NCBI GenBank assembly: GCA_903895595.1
Contig: CAITUP010000029.1
Location: forward strand, 1 to 54,869
Direction of reading: 5' to 3'
DNA length: 54,869 bases
DNA from: an uncultured Acetobacteraceae bacterium
Lineage (GTDB): Bacteria; Pseudomonadota; Alphaproteobacteria; Acetobacterales; Acetobacteraceae
Below are positions 8,206 to 16,869 of this stretch, piece after piece (the first letter of the stretch is position 1; each line of letters starts with the position of its first letter). A program made the translations under genes and the position numbers. Below the pieces are notes generated by a model. The model saw only the letters and a list, made by a program, of their open reading frames with translations, had not been told where the DNA came from and did no database searches.

Positions 8206-9342
8206 ATGACGACACCATCGGTCGAGGCGCTGCGCGACGCGCTGCGTGCCATCCAAGAGCCGGGGACCGGCCGCGACATCGTCTCGGCCGGGCTGGTCGA
8301 GGGGATCGAAGTGCGGGAAGGCTTGGTGCAGGTCAGCCTGCTGACCGACCGAGCAAAGGCAGCGGCGATGGAGCCGGTGCGGCTGGAGGCGCAGGCGGTG
8401 CTGGCTCGGCAGCCGGGCGTGACGAACGCGACGGCGGTGCTGACGGCGCACAAGCCGGGGGCGCGGCCGGCACCTCCGCCGCAGCCTGGGGGACACGGGC
8501 ATGGGCATTCGCATGGTGCTGCTCCGGCGAAGGCGCCGATGCTGCTGCCGGATGTCAAGGCGATCGTCGCGGTGGCTTCCGGCAAGGGCGGCGTCGGGAA
8601 ATCGACCGTGGCGGTGAACCTCGCGGTGTCGCTGGCCCGTCAGGGGCTGAAGGTCGGGCTGCTGGACGCCGACATCTACGGGCCGTCGATGCCCCGCATG
8701 CTGGGCTTGAACCGCAAGCCGGAGGTGCGCGGCGACAAAATGATCCCGCTGTCGGCCTGGGGGCTGGCCTGCATGTCGATCGGCTTCCTGGTCGAGGAGG
8801 AAACCCCGATGGTCTGGCGCGGCCCGATGGTGATGGGCGCGCTGGAGCAGATGATGGGCCAGGTCGCCTGGGGCGCTCTGGACGTGATGGTCGTGGACAT
8901 GCCGCCGGGCACGGGCGACGCGCAGCTGACGATGGCCCAGCGGGTTGCGCTGACCGGCGCCGTGATTGTCTCCACCCCGCAGGACATCGCGCTGATCGAT
9001 GCTCGGCGCGGCGTGAAGATGTTCGAGAAAACCCGCGTGCCGGTGCTGGGCGTGGTCGAGAACATGAGCTTCTTCTGCTGCCCCAACTGCGGCCACACGT
9101 CGAACATCTTCGGCCACGGCGGTGCTCGTAAGGAAGCCGAGCGGCTGGGGACGGAGTTCCTGGGCGAGATTCCGCTGTTGCTGGATATCCGCACGGCTTC
9201 GGATGCGGGCACGCCGATCGCGGCTTCGGCGCCGGGGAGCGAGGGGGCGAAGGCTTATGCGGCCTTGGCCAAGCGGGTGTGGGAGAAGGTTGGCGGGGCG
9301 CCGGCGGCGCGGGGGACGGGGCCGCGGATTACGATGGAGTGA
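8206..9342 (+). CDS. apbC: Mrp/ApbC-type iron-sulfur cluster carrier ATPase
   Basis: The 378-aa protein has an N-terminal MIP18-like domain (about 5-85), a His-rich linker (HGHGHSHG, 97-104) and a deviant Walker A P-loop, GKGGVGKS (126-133). The Walker-B-like segment is VVDMPPGTGD (229-238). The bridging cluster-binding motif is C292-P-N-C295. ApbC/Mrp dimers carry a 4Fe-4S cluster to target apoproteins. The frame stays open far upstream, but homology begins at MTTPSVEALRDAL, which fixes the start. It is divergent from hflK across 132 bases. Confidence 0.95.
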   Translation: MTTPSVEALRDALRAIQEPGTGRDIVSAGLVEGIEVREGLVQVSLLTDRAKAAAMEPVRLEAQAVLARQPGVTNATAVLTAHKPGARPAPPPQPGGHGHGHSHGAAPAKAPMLLPDVKAIVAVASGKGGVGKSTVAVNLAVSLARQGLKVGLLDADIYGPSMPRMLGLNRKPEVRGDKMIPLSAWGLACMSIGFLVEEETPMVWRGPMVMGALEQMMGQVAWGALDVMVVDMPPGTGDAQLTMAQRVALTGAVIVSTPQDIALIDARRGVKMFEKTRVPVLGVVENMSFFCCPNCGHTSNIFGHGGARKEAERLGTEFLGEIPLLLDIRTASDAGTPIAASAPGSEGAKAYAALAKRVWEKVGGAPAARGTGPRITME

Positions 9343-9394
9343 CTTGTCGGACATCCGCCTACCTGAGAAACCTCCCCGCAGAGAGGACCCATAC

Positions 9395-10243
9395 ATGACC
9401 CTGGATATCGACCATCTCCGCTCCTGGATCGGCAAGCAGGAAACGCTGACCGATCGCGCCACGCTGGTGCCGGTCGCCGCGCTGTCGGCGACTTTGGACC
9501 GGGACGACCCGGCGCCCCAACCCGGCGACCCGCTGCCGCCGCTGTGGCACTGGCTCTATTTCCTGCCACTGGCGCGCCAGTCCGACATCGGGCCGGATGG
9601 GCACCCCAAGCGCGGCGGGTTCCTGCCGCCGGTGCCGCTGCCGCGCCGCATGTGGGCCGGCGGGCGGTTCGAGTTCCTCAAGCCGATCGGCCTGGAGGAG
9701 AAGATTACCCGCGTGTCCACCGTCGCCGACGTGACCGTGAAGCAGGGCCGGGCGGGTTCGCTTTGCTTCGTGCTGGTGCGGCATGAGGTGTTTGGCGAAA
9801 ACGGCCTCGCGCTGACCGAGGAGCACGACATCGTCTACCGCGACGCCCCCGCCCCCGGGGAACCGCCGCCCGCCGCCAAGCCCGCGCCGTCGGATGGGGT
9901 CTGGCGCCGCGACATGGTGCCGGACGATGTGCTGCTGTTCCGCTACTCGGCGCTGACGTTCAACGGCCACCGCATCCATTACGACCGGCGCTACGTGACC
10001 GGGGAGGAAGGGTATCCGGGCCTGATCGTGCACGGGCCGCTGATCGCGACGCTGCTGGTCGATCTGCTGCGGCGGAATACGGATAAAACGTTGAAGTCGT
10101 TCAAGTTCCGGGCCGTCAGCCCGCTGTTCGACATTGCGCCGTTCGCGGTGTGCGGGAAGCCGGGCGCGGATGGGCAGGTTTCGCTCTGGGCGCAAAATGC
10201 GTCCGGTGGGCTGGCGATGGAGGCCGATGCAGTCGTGGGATGA
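9395..10243 (+). CDS. FAS1-like/MaoC-fold dehydratase, possible mesaconyl-C4-CoA hydratase type
   Basis: The 282-aa protein resembles the double-hot-dog HTD2/FAS1-like dehydratase group. An N-terminal hot dog carries the LPPVPLPRRMWAGGRFEF segment. The C-terminal hot dog carries FRYSALTFNGHRIHYDRRY and GYPGLIVHGPL, in which the N-x-H-x-I-H-x-D pattern is the usual hydratase active-site region. Such proteins hydrate short branched enoyl-CoAs such as mesaconyl-C4-CoA or itaconyl-CoA. A GAGAGGA box lies 7 bases before the ATG. No CoA ligase or lyase partner is adjacent, so the substrate is unknown. Confidence 0.78.
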   Translation: MTLDIDHLRSWIGKQETLTDRATLVPVAALSATLDRDDPAPQPGDPLPPLWHWLYFLPLARQSDIGPDGHPKRGGFLPPVPLPRRMWAGGRFEFLKPIGLEEKITRVSTVADVTVKQGRAGSLCFVLVRHEVFGENGLALTEEHDIVYRDAPAPGEPPPAAKPAPSDGVWRRDMVPDDVLLFRYSALTFNGHRIHYDRRYVTGEEGYPGLIVHGPLIATLLVDLLRRNTDKTLKSFKFRAVSPLFDIAPFAVCGKPGADGQVSLWAQNASGGLAMEADAVVG

Positions 10244-10253
10244 TCGAGACGAT

Positions 10254-10277
10254 ACGGCCAACCGCGGGGTTGGCCGT
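10254..10277. terminator. Bidirectional hairpin between convergent genes
   Basis: ACGGCCAACC (10254-10263), a 4-base GCGG loop and GGTTGGCCGT (10268-10277) form a perfect 10-bp stem. It sits in the 45-base gap between the stop codons of the dehydratase and the convergent amidohydrolase. There is no strong U-tract on either side, so it may act as a stabilising stem or a weak terminator for both transcripts. Confidence 0.7.
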
Positions 10278-10288
10278 TACCGGCGCGC

Positions 10289-11095
10289 CTAAATCTTCCA
10301 GCCCACCCAATCGCAATATGCTCGGCCCATCACCCATTCCAGGTCCGAGCCTTTCAGCCACGGCAATTCCTCGGTGAACAGCGTCACGCATTGCCGCCAC
10401 GTGCAGTGCATCCGCGTAATGTCCGTGCCCCAGAACATGCGCTTCGGCCCGAATGCATCGAACACCTTGTGCAACGGCTCATGCAGTCCCGGAAATGGAT
10501 AGTCTTCCCAGGCGTAACCGGCCTGCCCCGTCGCCTTCACCGCCACGTTCGGATGCTTCGCCAGAGCCAGCAACCGCGGCAGATTGCGGTAGGACTCCGG
10601 CCCCCTGGACGCCCGAGGCACGCCCATGTGATCGACGATCAGCCGCATCCCCGGAAACCGTTCGGCCAGCTCCCCGACATAGGGCAGGAATTCCGAGGCT
10701 TGTAACGACATGGGAATCCCCAGCCGTTCGCACGCCTCCCACAGCCATTCCATCGTTCCATCCATGGGCCACGATTTCTGGTGCGGCTCGTTGAAATAGA
10801 AACGGAACCCTTTCATCCCTGGCCGTTGCGTCCAGGTATCCACCAACGCACGGCTCTCCGGTTTGTCCGGATGCAGCCAGCCCATGATGGCGAAACGATC
10901 TGGATGCGCGATGGCGGCCTCGACCGACAGCTCGTTGGAATCCGGGTCCCACATCGGCGGATGCAGGATCGCCTTGTCCACGCCGACCTCATCCATCGCG
11001 GCCAGCGCCTGTTCCATGGAGAACGGCGCCTGCCGGTGATGGGCCGAGGGCGTGCCCTTGCCCCAGATATGGATCTGCGCATCGACGATCGGCAT
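10289..11095 (-). CDS. Amidohydrolase-2 family metal-dependent hydrolase
   Basis: The 268-aa TIM-barrel protein starts MPIVDAQIHIWG, the amidohydrolase-2 metal-binding H-x-H/W pattern. It contains LIVDHMG at the usual His position and FGPKRMFWGTDITR with the conserved late Asp. Members include lactonases, decarboxylases and 2-pyrone-4,6-dicarboxylate hydrolase-like enzymes; the substrate is not deducible. It starts 4 bases after the dihydroorotase-like gene, so the two hydrolases are probably co-expressed and may act in sequence on one ring compound. Confidence 0.88.
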   Translation of the reverse strand: MPIVDAQIHIWGKGTPSAHHRQAPFSMEQALAAMDEVGVDKAILHPPMWDPDSNELSVEAAIAHPDRFAIMGWLHPDKPESRALVDTWTQRPGMKGFRFYFNEPHQKSWPMDGTMEWLWEACERLGIPMSLQASEFLPYVGELAERFPGMRLIVDHMGVPRASRGPESYRNLPRLLALAKHPNVAVKATGQAGYAWEDYPFPGLHEPLHKVFDAFGPKRMFWGTDITRMHCTWRQCVTLFTEELPWLKGSDLEWVMGRAYCDWVGWKI

Positions 11096-11099
11096 CGGT

Positions 11100-12425
11100 T
11101 CAGCCCCTGAATTTCACCAGTTTCCCAACCGGCGCGCCCTGAATTTCGTCGTCCCGCATCACGATATTGCCGCGCACGATCGTCGCCACCGGCCACCCTG
11201 TGATCGGCATGCCCGCGAACGGCGTCCAGCCGGATGGCGAGACGATCCACGATTCCTCGATGGTCCGCTGCTTGCCCATGTCCACGATGGTGAAATCCGC
11301 ATCGAACCCCGCCGCCAGCCGCCCCTTGTTCACCGCGCCGTAAACCCGAGCGGGACCGGAGGCCATGATATCGACCATGCGCTGCAACGACAGCCGCCCG
11401 GCGTTCACATGGTTCAGCATGATCGGCACCAAAGTCTGCACGCCGGTCAGGCCCGAGGCGCAGTTCGGCCAGGGCAACATCTTCTTCTCGCGCGAGTGCG
11501 GCGCGTGATCCGATCCGATGGTATCGACCATCCCGTCGTTCACCGCTTTCCAGGCGGCATCCATGTGCCTCTGCCCGCGGATCGGCGGGTTCATGACCGC
11601 GAAACCGCCAAGGCGTTCGTAGCAATCCGGCGCCACCTGGGTCAGGTGGTTCACCAGCACCTCGCACGTCACCAGATCGCGGTAATCGCGCAAATATCCG
11701 AACTCCTGTTCGGTGGACACGTGCAGGATATGGGCGGGGCGGCCGGTCTTGCGGGAAAGCGCCATCAGGCGGCGGGTGCCGAGGAAGGCGGCTTCCTCGT
11801 CGCGCCATTCCATGTGGCTGGCATACGGGTCGCCGACGTTGAACATGCCCTTGCGGGCTTGCAGGCGGTATTCGTCCTCGGAATGAAACGCGATGCGCCT
11901 GCGGCCGGAGCGCATGACTTTTTCGAGGTTTTCGTCGTCCTCGACCATCAGGTTGCCGGTGGAGGAGCCAGCGAAAATCTTGATTCCGCAGCAGCCGCAG
12001 GTCAGTTCGAGGTCTTTCAACTCCGGAATGTTGGTCTTGGTGCCACCGACATAGATACCCATGTCGCACCACGCGACGCTTTCCACATAGTCGCGCTTCC
12101 AGGCCATGCCGGCGGCATCCACCATCGACGGGTCGGTGTTCGGCATGTCGAACACCGCGGTCAGCCCACCGAGGATCGCGCCTTGCGACCCCGTGGGGAT
12201 CGACTCGACGGTGGCATCGCCGGGATCGCGGAAATGCACATGCGGGTCGATCAGGCCGGGGAGGACGTGCAGGCCTTTGGCGTCGTAGACGGTATCGGCG
12301 GTGGCAGTGGATGAAAGCCCGATCTCATGAATACGGCCGTTGCGCACACCGATATCGGCGGCGACGATGCCCCAGGGCAGGACGCATTGGCCGTTGCGGA
12401 GGATCAGGTCGAAATGGTTGGACAT
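11100..12425 (-). CDS. Dihydroorotase/allantoinase-type cyclic amidohydrolase
   Basis: The 441-aa protein keeps the metal-site set of the cyclic amidohydrolases: His62-Val-His64 (DPHVHFRDPG), Lys149 as the probable carboxylated lysine (GCCGIKIF), His181, His235 (HILHVS) and Asp305 (GSDHAPHS). This family opens cyclic amides such as dihydroorotate, hydantoins and allantoin. Pairing with a second amidohydrolase rather than pyr genes argues for a catabolic role. The start is placed at MSNHFDLILRNG; an upstream in-frame ATG would add 14 residues without homology. It is divergent from the fused restriction-modification gene. Confidence 0.88.
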   Translation of the reverse strand: MSNHFDLILRNGQCVLPWGIVAADIGVRNGRIHEIGLSSTATADTVYDAKGLHVLPGLIDPHVHFRDPGDATVESIPTGSQGAILGGLTAVFDMPNTDPSMVDAAGMAWKRDYVESVAWCDMGIYVGGTKTNIPELKDLELTCGCCGIKIFAGSSTGNLMVEDDENLEKVMRSGRRRIAFHSEDEYRLQARKGMFNVGDPYASHMEWRDEEAAFLGTRRLMALSRKTGRPAHILHVSTEQEFGYLRDYRDLVTCEVLVNHLTQVAPDCYERLGGFAVMNPPIRGQRHMDAAWKAVNDGMVDTIGSDHAPHSREKKMLPWPNCASGLTGVQTLVPIMLNHVNAGRLSLQRMVDIMASGPARVYGAVNKGRLAAGFDADFTIVDMGKQRTIEESWIVSPSGWTPFAGMPITGWPVATIVRGNIVMRDDEIQGAPVGKLVKFRG

Positions 12426-12505
12426 GGCGGTGGTCCTGGACAGTGCTGGTCGAGGCAGGGGTAGCACCGGACGCGGGGGACGTCACGCGGAAGCCGGCTC
12501 GCGTG

Positions 12506-12517
12506 CCGGTATACCGG
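12506..12517. promoter_or_regulatory. Perfect 12-bp palindrome upstream of the fused restriction-modification gene
   Basis: CCGGTATACCGG lies 28 bases before the ATG of the methyltransferase-endonuclease gene, in the 120-base gap shared with a divergent hydrolase gene. A related CGGTAT occurs again at 12531-12536. Restriction-modification genes are often autoregulated through operators near the start, but no controller protein gene is present. The role is speculative. Confidence 0.3.
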
Positions 12518-12545
12518 TGACCGCTGAGTACGGTATCGTCCGATC

Positions 12546-14657
12546 ATGCCAGCCACCAGCCGCCGAGTCTCACAACCTGACCTACTCATGTCTGCAACTC
12601 GCCGGAGTTTCCGCGATACGGGTGAGTGGGCTAATTGGCTGAACAGCAGCTTGCCCCGTCCTAACTTGGAGGCTTCGGCACCATTCGCCGTCGATCTGTT
12701 CGCCGGTTGCGGTGGTCTCGCGCTCGGCTTCGAAGCGGCCGGCATTCGGACGCACGGCTATGAGATGAAGGAACCGGCTGTTCAGACCTATTCCGCCAAT
12801 TTGGATGGTGGGTGCGACCGAACGGTATTGGATATCGGGACGCCGAGCTGTCTGGACAAAACGGTAGACTTGGTTATCGGTGGGCCACCGTGTCAGCCCT
12901 TTAGCCAGATCGGCTATCAACGCGGCAATCGAGACGCACGCGACGGGTTCCCGATTTTCCTCGATGCCGTCGTCCGGTTACAGCCAAGGCTGGCGATCAT
13001 CGAAAATGTGCGTGGTTTGCTGTTCCGTAACCGGGATTATTTTAATCAGGTCGCTGACGAATTGAAACGCATCGGCTACATGGTGGATGCGCGTCTGTTG
13101 AATGCGCGGGATTATGGCACCCCGCAAAACAGGGAACGCGTCGTGATTGTCGCGCATCGCGGCACTTGGGAGTGGCCGGAACCTGTCGTGGCGGAACCGG
13201 TTACGGTTGGTATCGCGATCGGCGACACGGCTCACACTGTTCCTGAGGATTCGAAATTCCTTAGTGAATCCATGGATCGCTATATCGCCGAGTACGAACG
13301 GCGCAGTGCCTGCGTCAATCCGCGCGACCTTTATCTCGACCGTCCGGCTCGTACGCTGACCTGTCGCAATTTGGGCGCGGCGACCTCCGACATGCAGAGG
13401 ATTAAACTGCCCGATGGGCGGCGTAGGATGTTGTCGGTCAGGGAAGGCGCGCGTCTGCAAGGGTTCCCCGACTGGTTCGATTTTGCCGGGAACCGGTACG
13501 ATCAGACCGAGCAGATTGGAAACGCTGTGTCGCCGCTGATGTCTCTCGCGCTTGGGCGGGCCGCAGTTCGTGCATTGGAGACTCGCATGCCATCCAAGCC
13601 TCGCCGCGCCGCCGACCGGCAGCTTTCGTTGACCGATGAAAACCCCATCGACGAAAAGACAAGGCAAGCAGCGACCCTGCTGCGCGATGTCGGGGTCGAT
13701 TTGCGCAGCATGACCGCGATGCATCAGAAACGGACGCCATGGGCCTTGCTGGCGGTGGCCCATTTGCGCCCAGGCGACCGGTGGGGCGACGCGAAGTCCT
13801 GGATGGAGGACAAAACCACGAAGCCGCTGAGCCAGAGGGAAATTCTGTCGTTTTGGAACACCCATTACGGCACTTCGTATGCCGATTCCTCCTACGACGA
13901 CGTGAAGCGGCGAAACCTGATCCACCTGGAGGTCGCCGGCTTGGTGCAGGCCGGCGCGAAAGACCCGAACGCCCCCATCAACGACCCTACCCGAGGGCAC
14001 GCGTTGACCTTGGAAGGGTTGGCTCTCGTCCGAGCTTACGGAACCCCAGAATGGCCTCGGGCATTGGAGCGGTTCAAATCGATGGTGCCTGACCTCGCGA
14101 GGGCGGCAGCCGAGCGGCGCCGTCGTGTCGCGGTACCGATTACACTGGCGTCCGGCGATATTATGTCGCTGACACCGGGTCCCCACAACGATTTGCAACG
14201 GGCCTGCGTGACCGACTTCCTCGGGCGTTTCGCCCCGGACGCGGAATTGTTGTATTTAGCGGACGCCGCGAAAAAATCCGGCGACGATGGTTCGGGGCGG
14301 AAAATCCATCTCAAGGATCGTTTGTTGGAACTGGGAGTGCCATCATTTATTCAGGGACAGAAGCTGGTCGATATCATCGCGTACTCGCCGTCGAAAAATT
14401 GGTTGTTCCTGATCGAGGCGGTCCACTCCTCAAACCCGCTTACGCCCCAGCGGCATTTACTCCTGCGTCAGCTGTTTGAAGCCTCGACAGCTGGGCGCGT
14501 CTACGTAATGGCGTTTCAGGGTCGAGCAGCTTTCAAAAAATATGCCGCGGACATCTCCTGGGAGACAGAGGTCTGGATTGCGGACAATCCCGATCACCTG
14601 ATTCATTTCAACGGGGATCGCTTTTTGGGTCCGCATGCTGGGGATGAAGGGAAGTGA
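12546..14657 (+). CDS. Single-chain cytosine-C5 DNA methyltransferase fused to BsuBI/PstI-type restriction endonuclease
   Basis: The 703-aa protein has three parts. Residues 47-345 form a Dcm-type methyltransferase: motif I DLFAGCGG (50-57), motif IV GGPPCQPFS with catalytic Cys116, motif VI ENVRG (153-157), motif VIII QNRERV (194-199), motif IX RPARTLTCRN, and motif X QIGNAVSP (323-330). Residues about 372-515 match the BsuBI/PstI endonuclease N-terminal helical domain (LLAVAHLRPGD...THYGTSY...AYGTPEW). Residues about 541-698 match its nuclease domain (LTPGPHNDLQ, KLVDIIAY, KNWLFLIEAV, WETEVWIADNPDHLIHFNGDRFLGP). Classical BsuBI and PstI are separate proteins paired with adenine methyltransferases, so this fusion to a C5 enzyme is unusual. 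There is no Shine-Dalgarno before the ATG and no separate methylase or controller gene. Codon use looks AT-richer than its neighbours, suggesting transfer. Confidence 0.9.
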   Translation: MPATSRRVSQPDLLMSATRRSFRDTGEWANWLNSSLPRPNLEASAPFAVDLFAGCGGLALGFEAAGIRTHGYEMKEPAVQTYSANLDGGCDRTVLDIGTPSCLDKTVDLVIGGPPCQPFSQIGYQRGNRDARDGFPIFLDAVVRLQPRLAIIENVRGLLFRNRDYFNQVADELKRIGYMVDARLLNARDYGTPQNRERVVIVAHRGTWEWPEPVVAEPVTVGIAIGDTAHTVPEDSKFLSESMDRYIAEYERRSACVNPRDLYLDRPARTLTCRNLGAATSDMQRIKLPDGRRRMLSVREGARLQGFPDWFDFAGNRYDQTEQIGNAVSPLMSLALGRAAVRALETRMPSKPRRAADRQLSLTDENPIDEKTRQAATLLRDVGVDLRSMTAMHQKRTPWALLAVAHLRPGDRWGDAKSWMEDKTTKPLSQREILSFWNTHYGTSYADSSYDDVKRRNLIHLEVAGLVQAGAKDPNAPINDPTRGHALTLEGLALVRAYGTPEWPRALERFKSMVPDLARAAAERRRRVAVPITLASGDIMSLTPGPHNDLQRACVTDFLGRFAPDAELLYLADAAKKSGDDGSGRKIHLKDRLLELGVPSFIQGQKLVDIIAYSPSKNWLFLIEAVHSSNPLTPQRHLLLRQLFEASTAGRVYVMAFQGRAAFKKYAADISWETEVWIADNPDHLIHFNGDRFLGPHAGDEGK

Positions 14658-14843
14658 ATGATGGGCGATCTTGCCTCGGTTCCCGGTTTCAGGGGCGATA
14701 ACCGAATCGCATCCAATACCGCACCGCCAAATCCCCAGGTTGATCGCCCCTTACCGCATCGGGTATGGAAGGGAACCGCTCGGTCTCGATGCATGAACCA
14801 TCGCGAACCCACACGTGAGACTCGGAATCCCGGGAGAAGCGCC

Positions 14844-15629
14844 ATGTTCCGCCCGCTTATCGCACTTCTTGCATGTCTGATACTCGGCGCCTGCGCGGGC
14901 GGCGCCGTAGCTCCCTCAGGCACGCAGGTCGCTTTCCCCGCCGGCCCGGCGAACCCTGGACTGACGCTCCGTGGCAGTCTTTACAAACCTCAAGGACCCG
15001 GGCCTTTCTCTGCTGTCGTCGTACTCCACCATTGCGGCGGTGCCGACTCCGAAACCGAAGCCTACGCTCGACGCCTCACCGCCGAGGGTTACGTCACCAT
15101 CGTCCCTGACAGTTTCGGCGCCCGCGGTGTCGGTTCGGTTTGCGCCACCTTCGCCGTGACCCCGGCCCAACGCGTGCCCGACGCCTATGCTGCCGCCGCC
15201 TATCTGCGGACGTTGCCAGAGGTGCGTGGGGATCGTATCGGCCTGCTGGGATTCTCGCACGGCGGCGGCGTCATCAGCGACCTTATTCGCCATCCGCCGG
15301 CTGGCACGCCGTTCCGAGCGGCCGTTGCATATTATCCCGGCTGCGGCGGTAATCCGACGATAGTGACGGTGCCCACTTTGATCCTGGTGGGTGAGCGCGA
15401 CGACTGGACGCCCGCGCCGCCCTGCGTCGCGTGGCAGGCGCGGACCGCCGATCCGAACCTGCTGGATGTCGTCGTCTATCCCGGCGCGACCCACAAATTC
15501 GATGGCGCGAGCAGTCGCGACACGCTTGGCCGAGGCGGCGTGTGGCATCATCTCGTCCCCGACCCCGGCGCGGCGGGAGATGCGCGCCAGAGGACAGATG
15601 CATTTTTCGCCCGCTGGCTGAAGTCCTGA
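14844..15629 (+). CDS. Dienelactone-hydrolase-family lipoprotein
   Basis: The 261-aa protein opens with a lipoprotein signal peptide, MFRPLIALLACLILGAC, with lipobox LGAC and Cys17, so it is probably anchored in the envelope. The mature part is an alpha/beta-hydrolase of the dienelactone hydrolase type: VVVLHHCGG near the oxyanion region, the nucleophile elbow GFSHGGG (Ser rather than the Cys of true dienelactone hydrolase), and the late His in YPGATHKFDG. A GGGAGAA box sits 5 bases before the chosen ATG; in-frame ATGs upstream would bury the signal peptide. The substrate is unknown. Its stop abuts the convergent binding-protein gene. Confidence 0.85.
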   Translation: MFRPLIALLACLILGACAGGAVAPSGTQVAFPAGPANPGLTLRGSLYKPQGPGPFSAVVVLHHCGGADSETEAYARRLTAEGYVTIVPDSFGARGVGSVCATFAVTPAQRVPDAYAAAAYLRTLPEVRGDRIGLLGFSHGGGVISDLIRHPPAGTPFRAAVAYYPGCGGNPTIVTVPTLILVGERDDWTPAPPCVAWQARTADPNLLDVVVYPGATHKFDGASSRDTLGRGGVWHHLVPDPGAAGDARQRTDAFFARWLKS

Positions 15630-16850
15630 TTAGGCCGGCACCAGAGAACACCCCAACGACCCCGGCGGCGGAAACGCCTCCGGCGAGGGGACGGTCGCCA
15701 GCCGCTGGAACAAATCGTACTTGTATTTGCTCTCCGACGGCGGCTTCACCTGCCACAGATGCATCGCATGCGGCACGCAGCCGTTCGCCTGCAACACGAC
15801 GTCCTTGTTGTAGAAATCGTTCAACGGCGTTTTCCGCATCTGTGCCGCCACCGCGTCGGCATCGACGGTTCCCACGGCCTTCACCGCTTTTAGCCAATGC
15901 GAAACGGCGGCGTACATCCCGGCATTATATTCGTTCGGCGGCGTATTCATTTTCGCGATATACTGCTCGGCCCAGGCCTTGGTTTCCGGCGATAAATCCC
16001 AATAGAACGAATTGGTCAGCACCAGTCCCTGGCACACATCCTGGCCCAGCGAGATCACATCTCCGACGATCATCAGCAGAGTCGCCAGCCGCTGTCCGCC
16101 TTTGGTAATCCCGAATTCCGCCGCCTGCTTGATGCAGTTCTGCAAATCCGTGCCGGCATTCGCCAGCCCGATCACTTTCGCGCCCGAGGCCTTCGCCTGC
16201 AGCAAATAGCTGGAAAAATCCGCCGTCCCCAGCGGCGCCCGTGTCGAGCCCAGCACCTTGCCGCCCGCCGCCTTCACGAATTCTTCCGTGTTCGTCTGCA
16301 ACGAGGTGCCGAAATCGTAATCTGCGGTGATGAAGAACCACGTATCCCCGCCGGCCTTCGACAAGGCGCTGCCGACGCCTTTCGCCAGCGCGTAGGTATC
16401 GGCCGCGAACTGAAATCCGTAGGGCGAGCATTGCTTGCCGATCAGCGCCGTCGATGTCGGTGTGCTCATCAGGAAGATGCGTTTTTTCTCCAGCGCGACC
16501 TGTTGGATCGCCAGCGCGGCGGATGTCGCGGCGCCGTCCGCCAGCACCGTCACGCCCTTATCGTCCACCCATTCGCGCGCGAGGGCGCCGCCGACATCGG
16601 CTTTGTTCTGGTCGTCGCCTTGCATGACCTCGATGGGGCGCCCGAGGACCGATCCGCCGAAATCCGCGACCGCCATTTCCGCCGTCAGCCGGCTGCCGGG
16701 TCCGCCGACATGGCGGTACGGCCCGGCGACGTCGCTGAGCAGGCCGATGCGGATCGGTGCCGACGTGCTTTGTGCCTTCAACAGCGCGGGACGGGCCAAG
16801 GGGGCGGCGGCGATCGCGCCGAGCGCGGCGCGGCGGGTCAAGACGGACAT
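15630..16850 (-). CDS. Branched-chain/urea-type ABC transporter substrate-binding protein
   Basis: The 406-aa protein starts with a Tat-like leader (TRRAALGAIAAAPLARPALLKAQ), followed by IRIGLLSDVAGPYRHVGG, the usual beginning of the periplasmic-binding-protein type 1 (LivJ/UrtA) fold. Later segments VIGLANAGTDLQNCIKQAAEFGI and MTAV-like periplasmic blocks agree. Export to the periplasm is expected. No permease or ATPase gene is adjacent, so it must be an orphan subunit. It is the first of three co-directional genes read leftward from 18.7 kb (bicupin, TauD-like, binding protein), which suggests that it captures the compound those oxygenases act on. Confidence 0.88.
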   Translation of the reverse strand: MSVLTRRAALGAIAAAPLARPALLKAQSTSAPIRIGLLSDVAGPYRHVGGPGSRLTAEMAVADFGGSVLGRPIEVMQGDDQNKADVGGALAREWVDDKGVTVLADGAATSAALAIQQVALEKKRIFLMSTPTSTALIGKQCSPYGFQFAADTYALAKGVGSALSKAGGDTWFFITADYDFGTSLQTNTEEFVKAAGGKVLGSTRAPLGTADFSSYLLQAKASGAKVIGLANAGTDLQNCIKQAAEFGITKGGQRLATLLMIVGDVISLGQDVCQGLVLTNSFYWDLSPETKAWAEQYIAKMNTPPNEYNAGMYAAVSHWLKAVKAVGTVDADAVAAQMRKTPLNDFYNKDVVLQANGCVPHAMHLWQVKPPSESKYKYDLFQRLATVPSPEAFPPPGSLGCSLVPA

Positions 16851-16869
16851 GGACGTTTCCTTTTTATTG

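Noticed and set aside
14658-14843. N-terminal extension of the dienelactone-hydrolase lipoprotein
   Set aside because: It would place 62 residues before a clear lipoprotein signal peptide; a good ribosome-binding site precedes the internal ATG.
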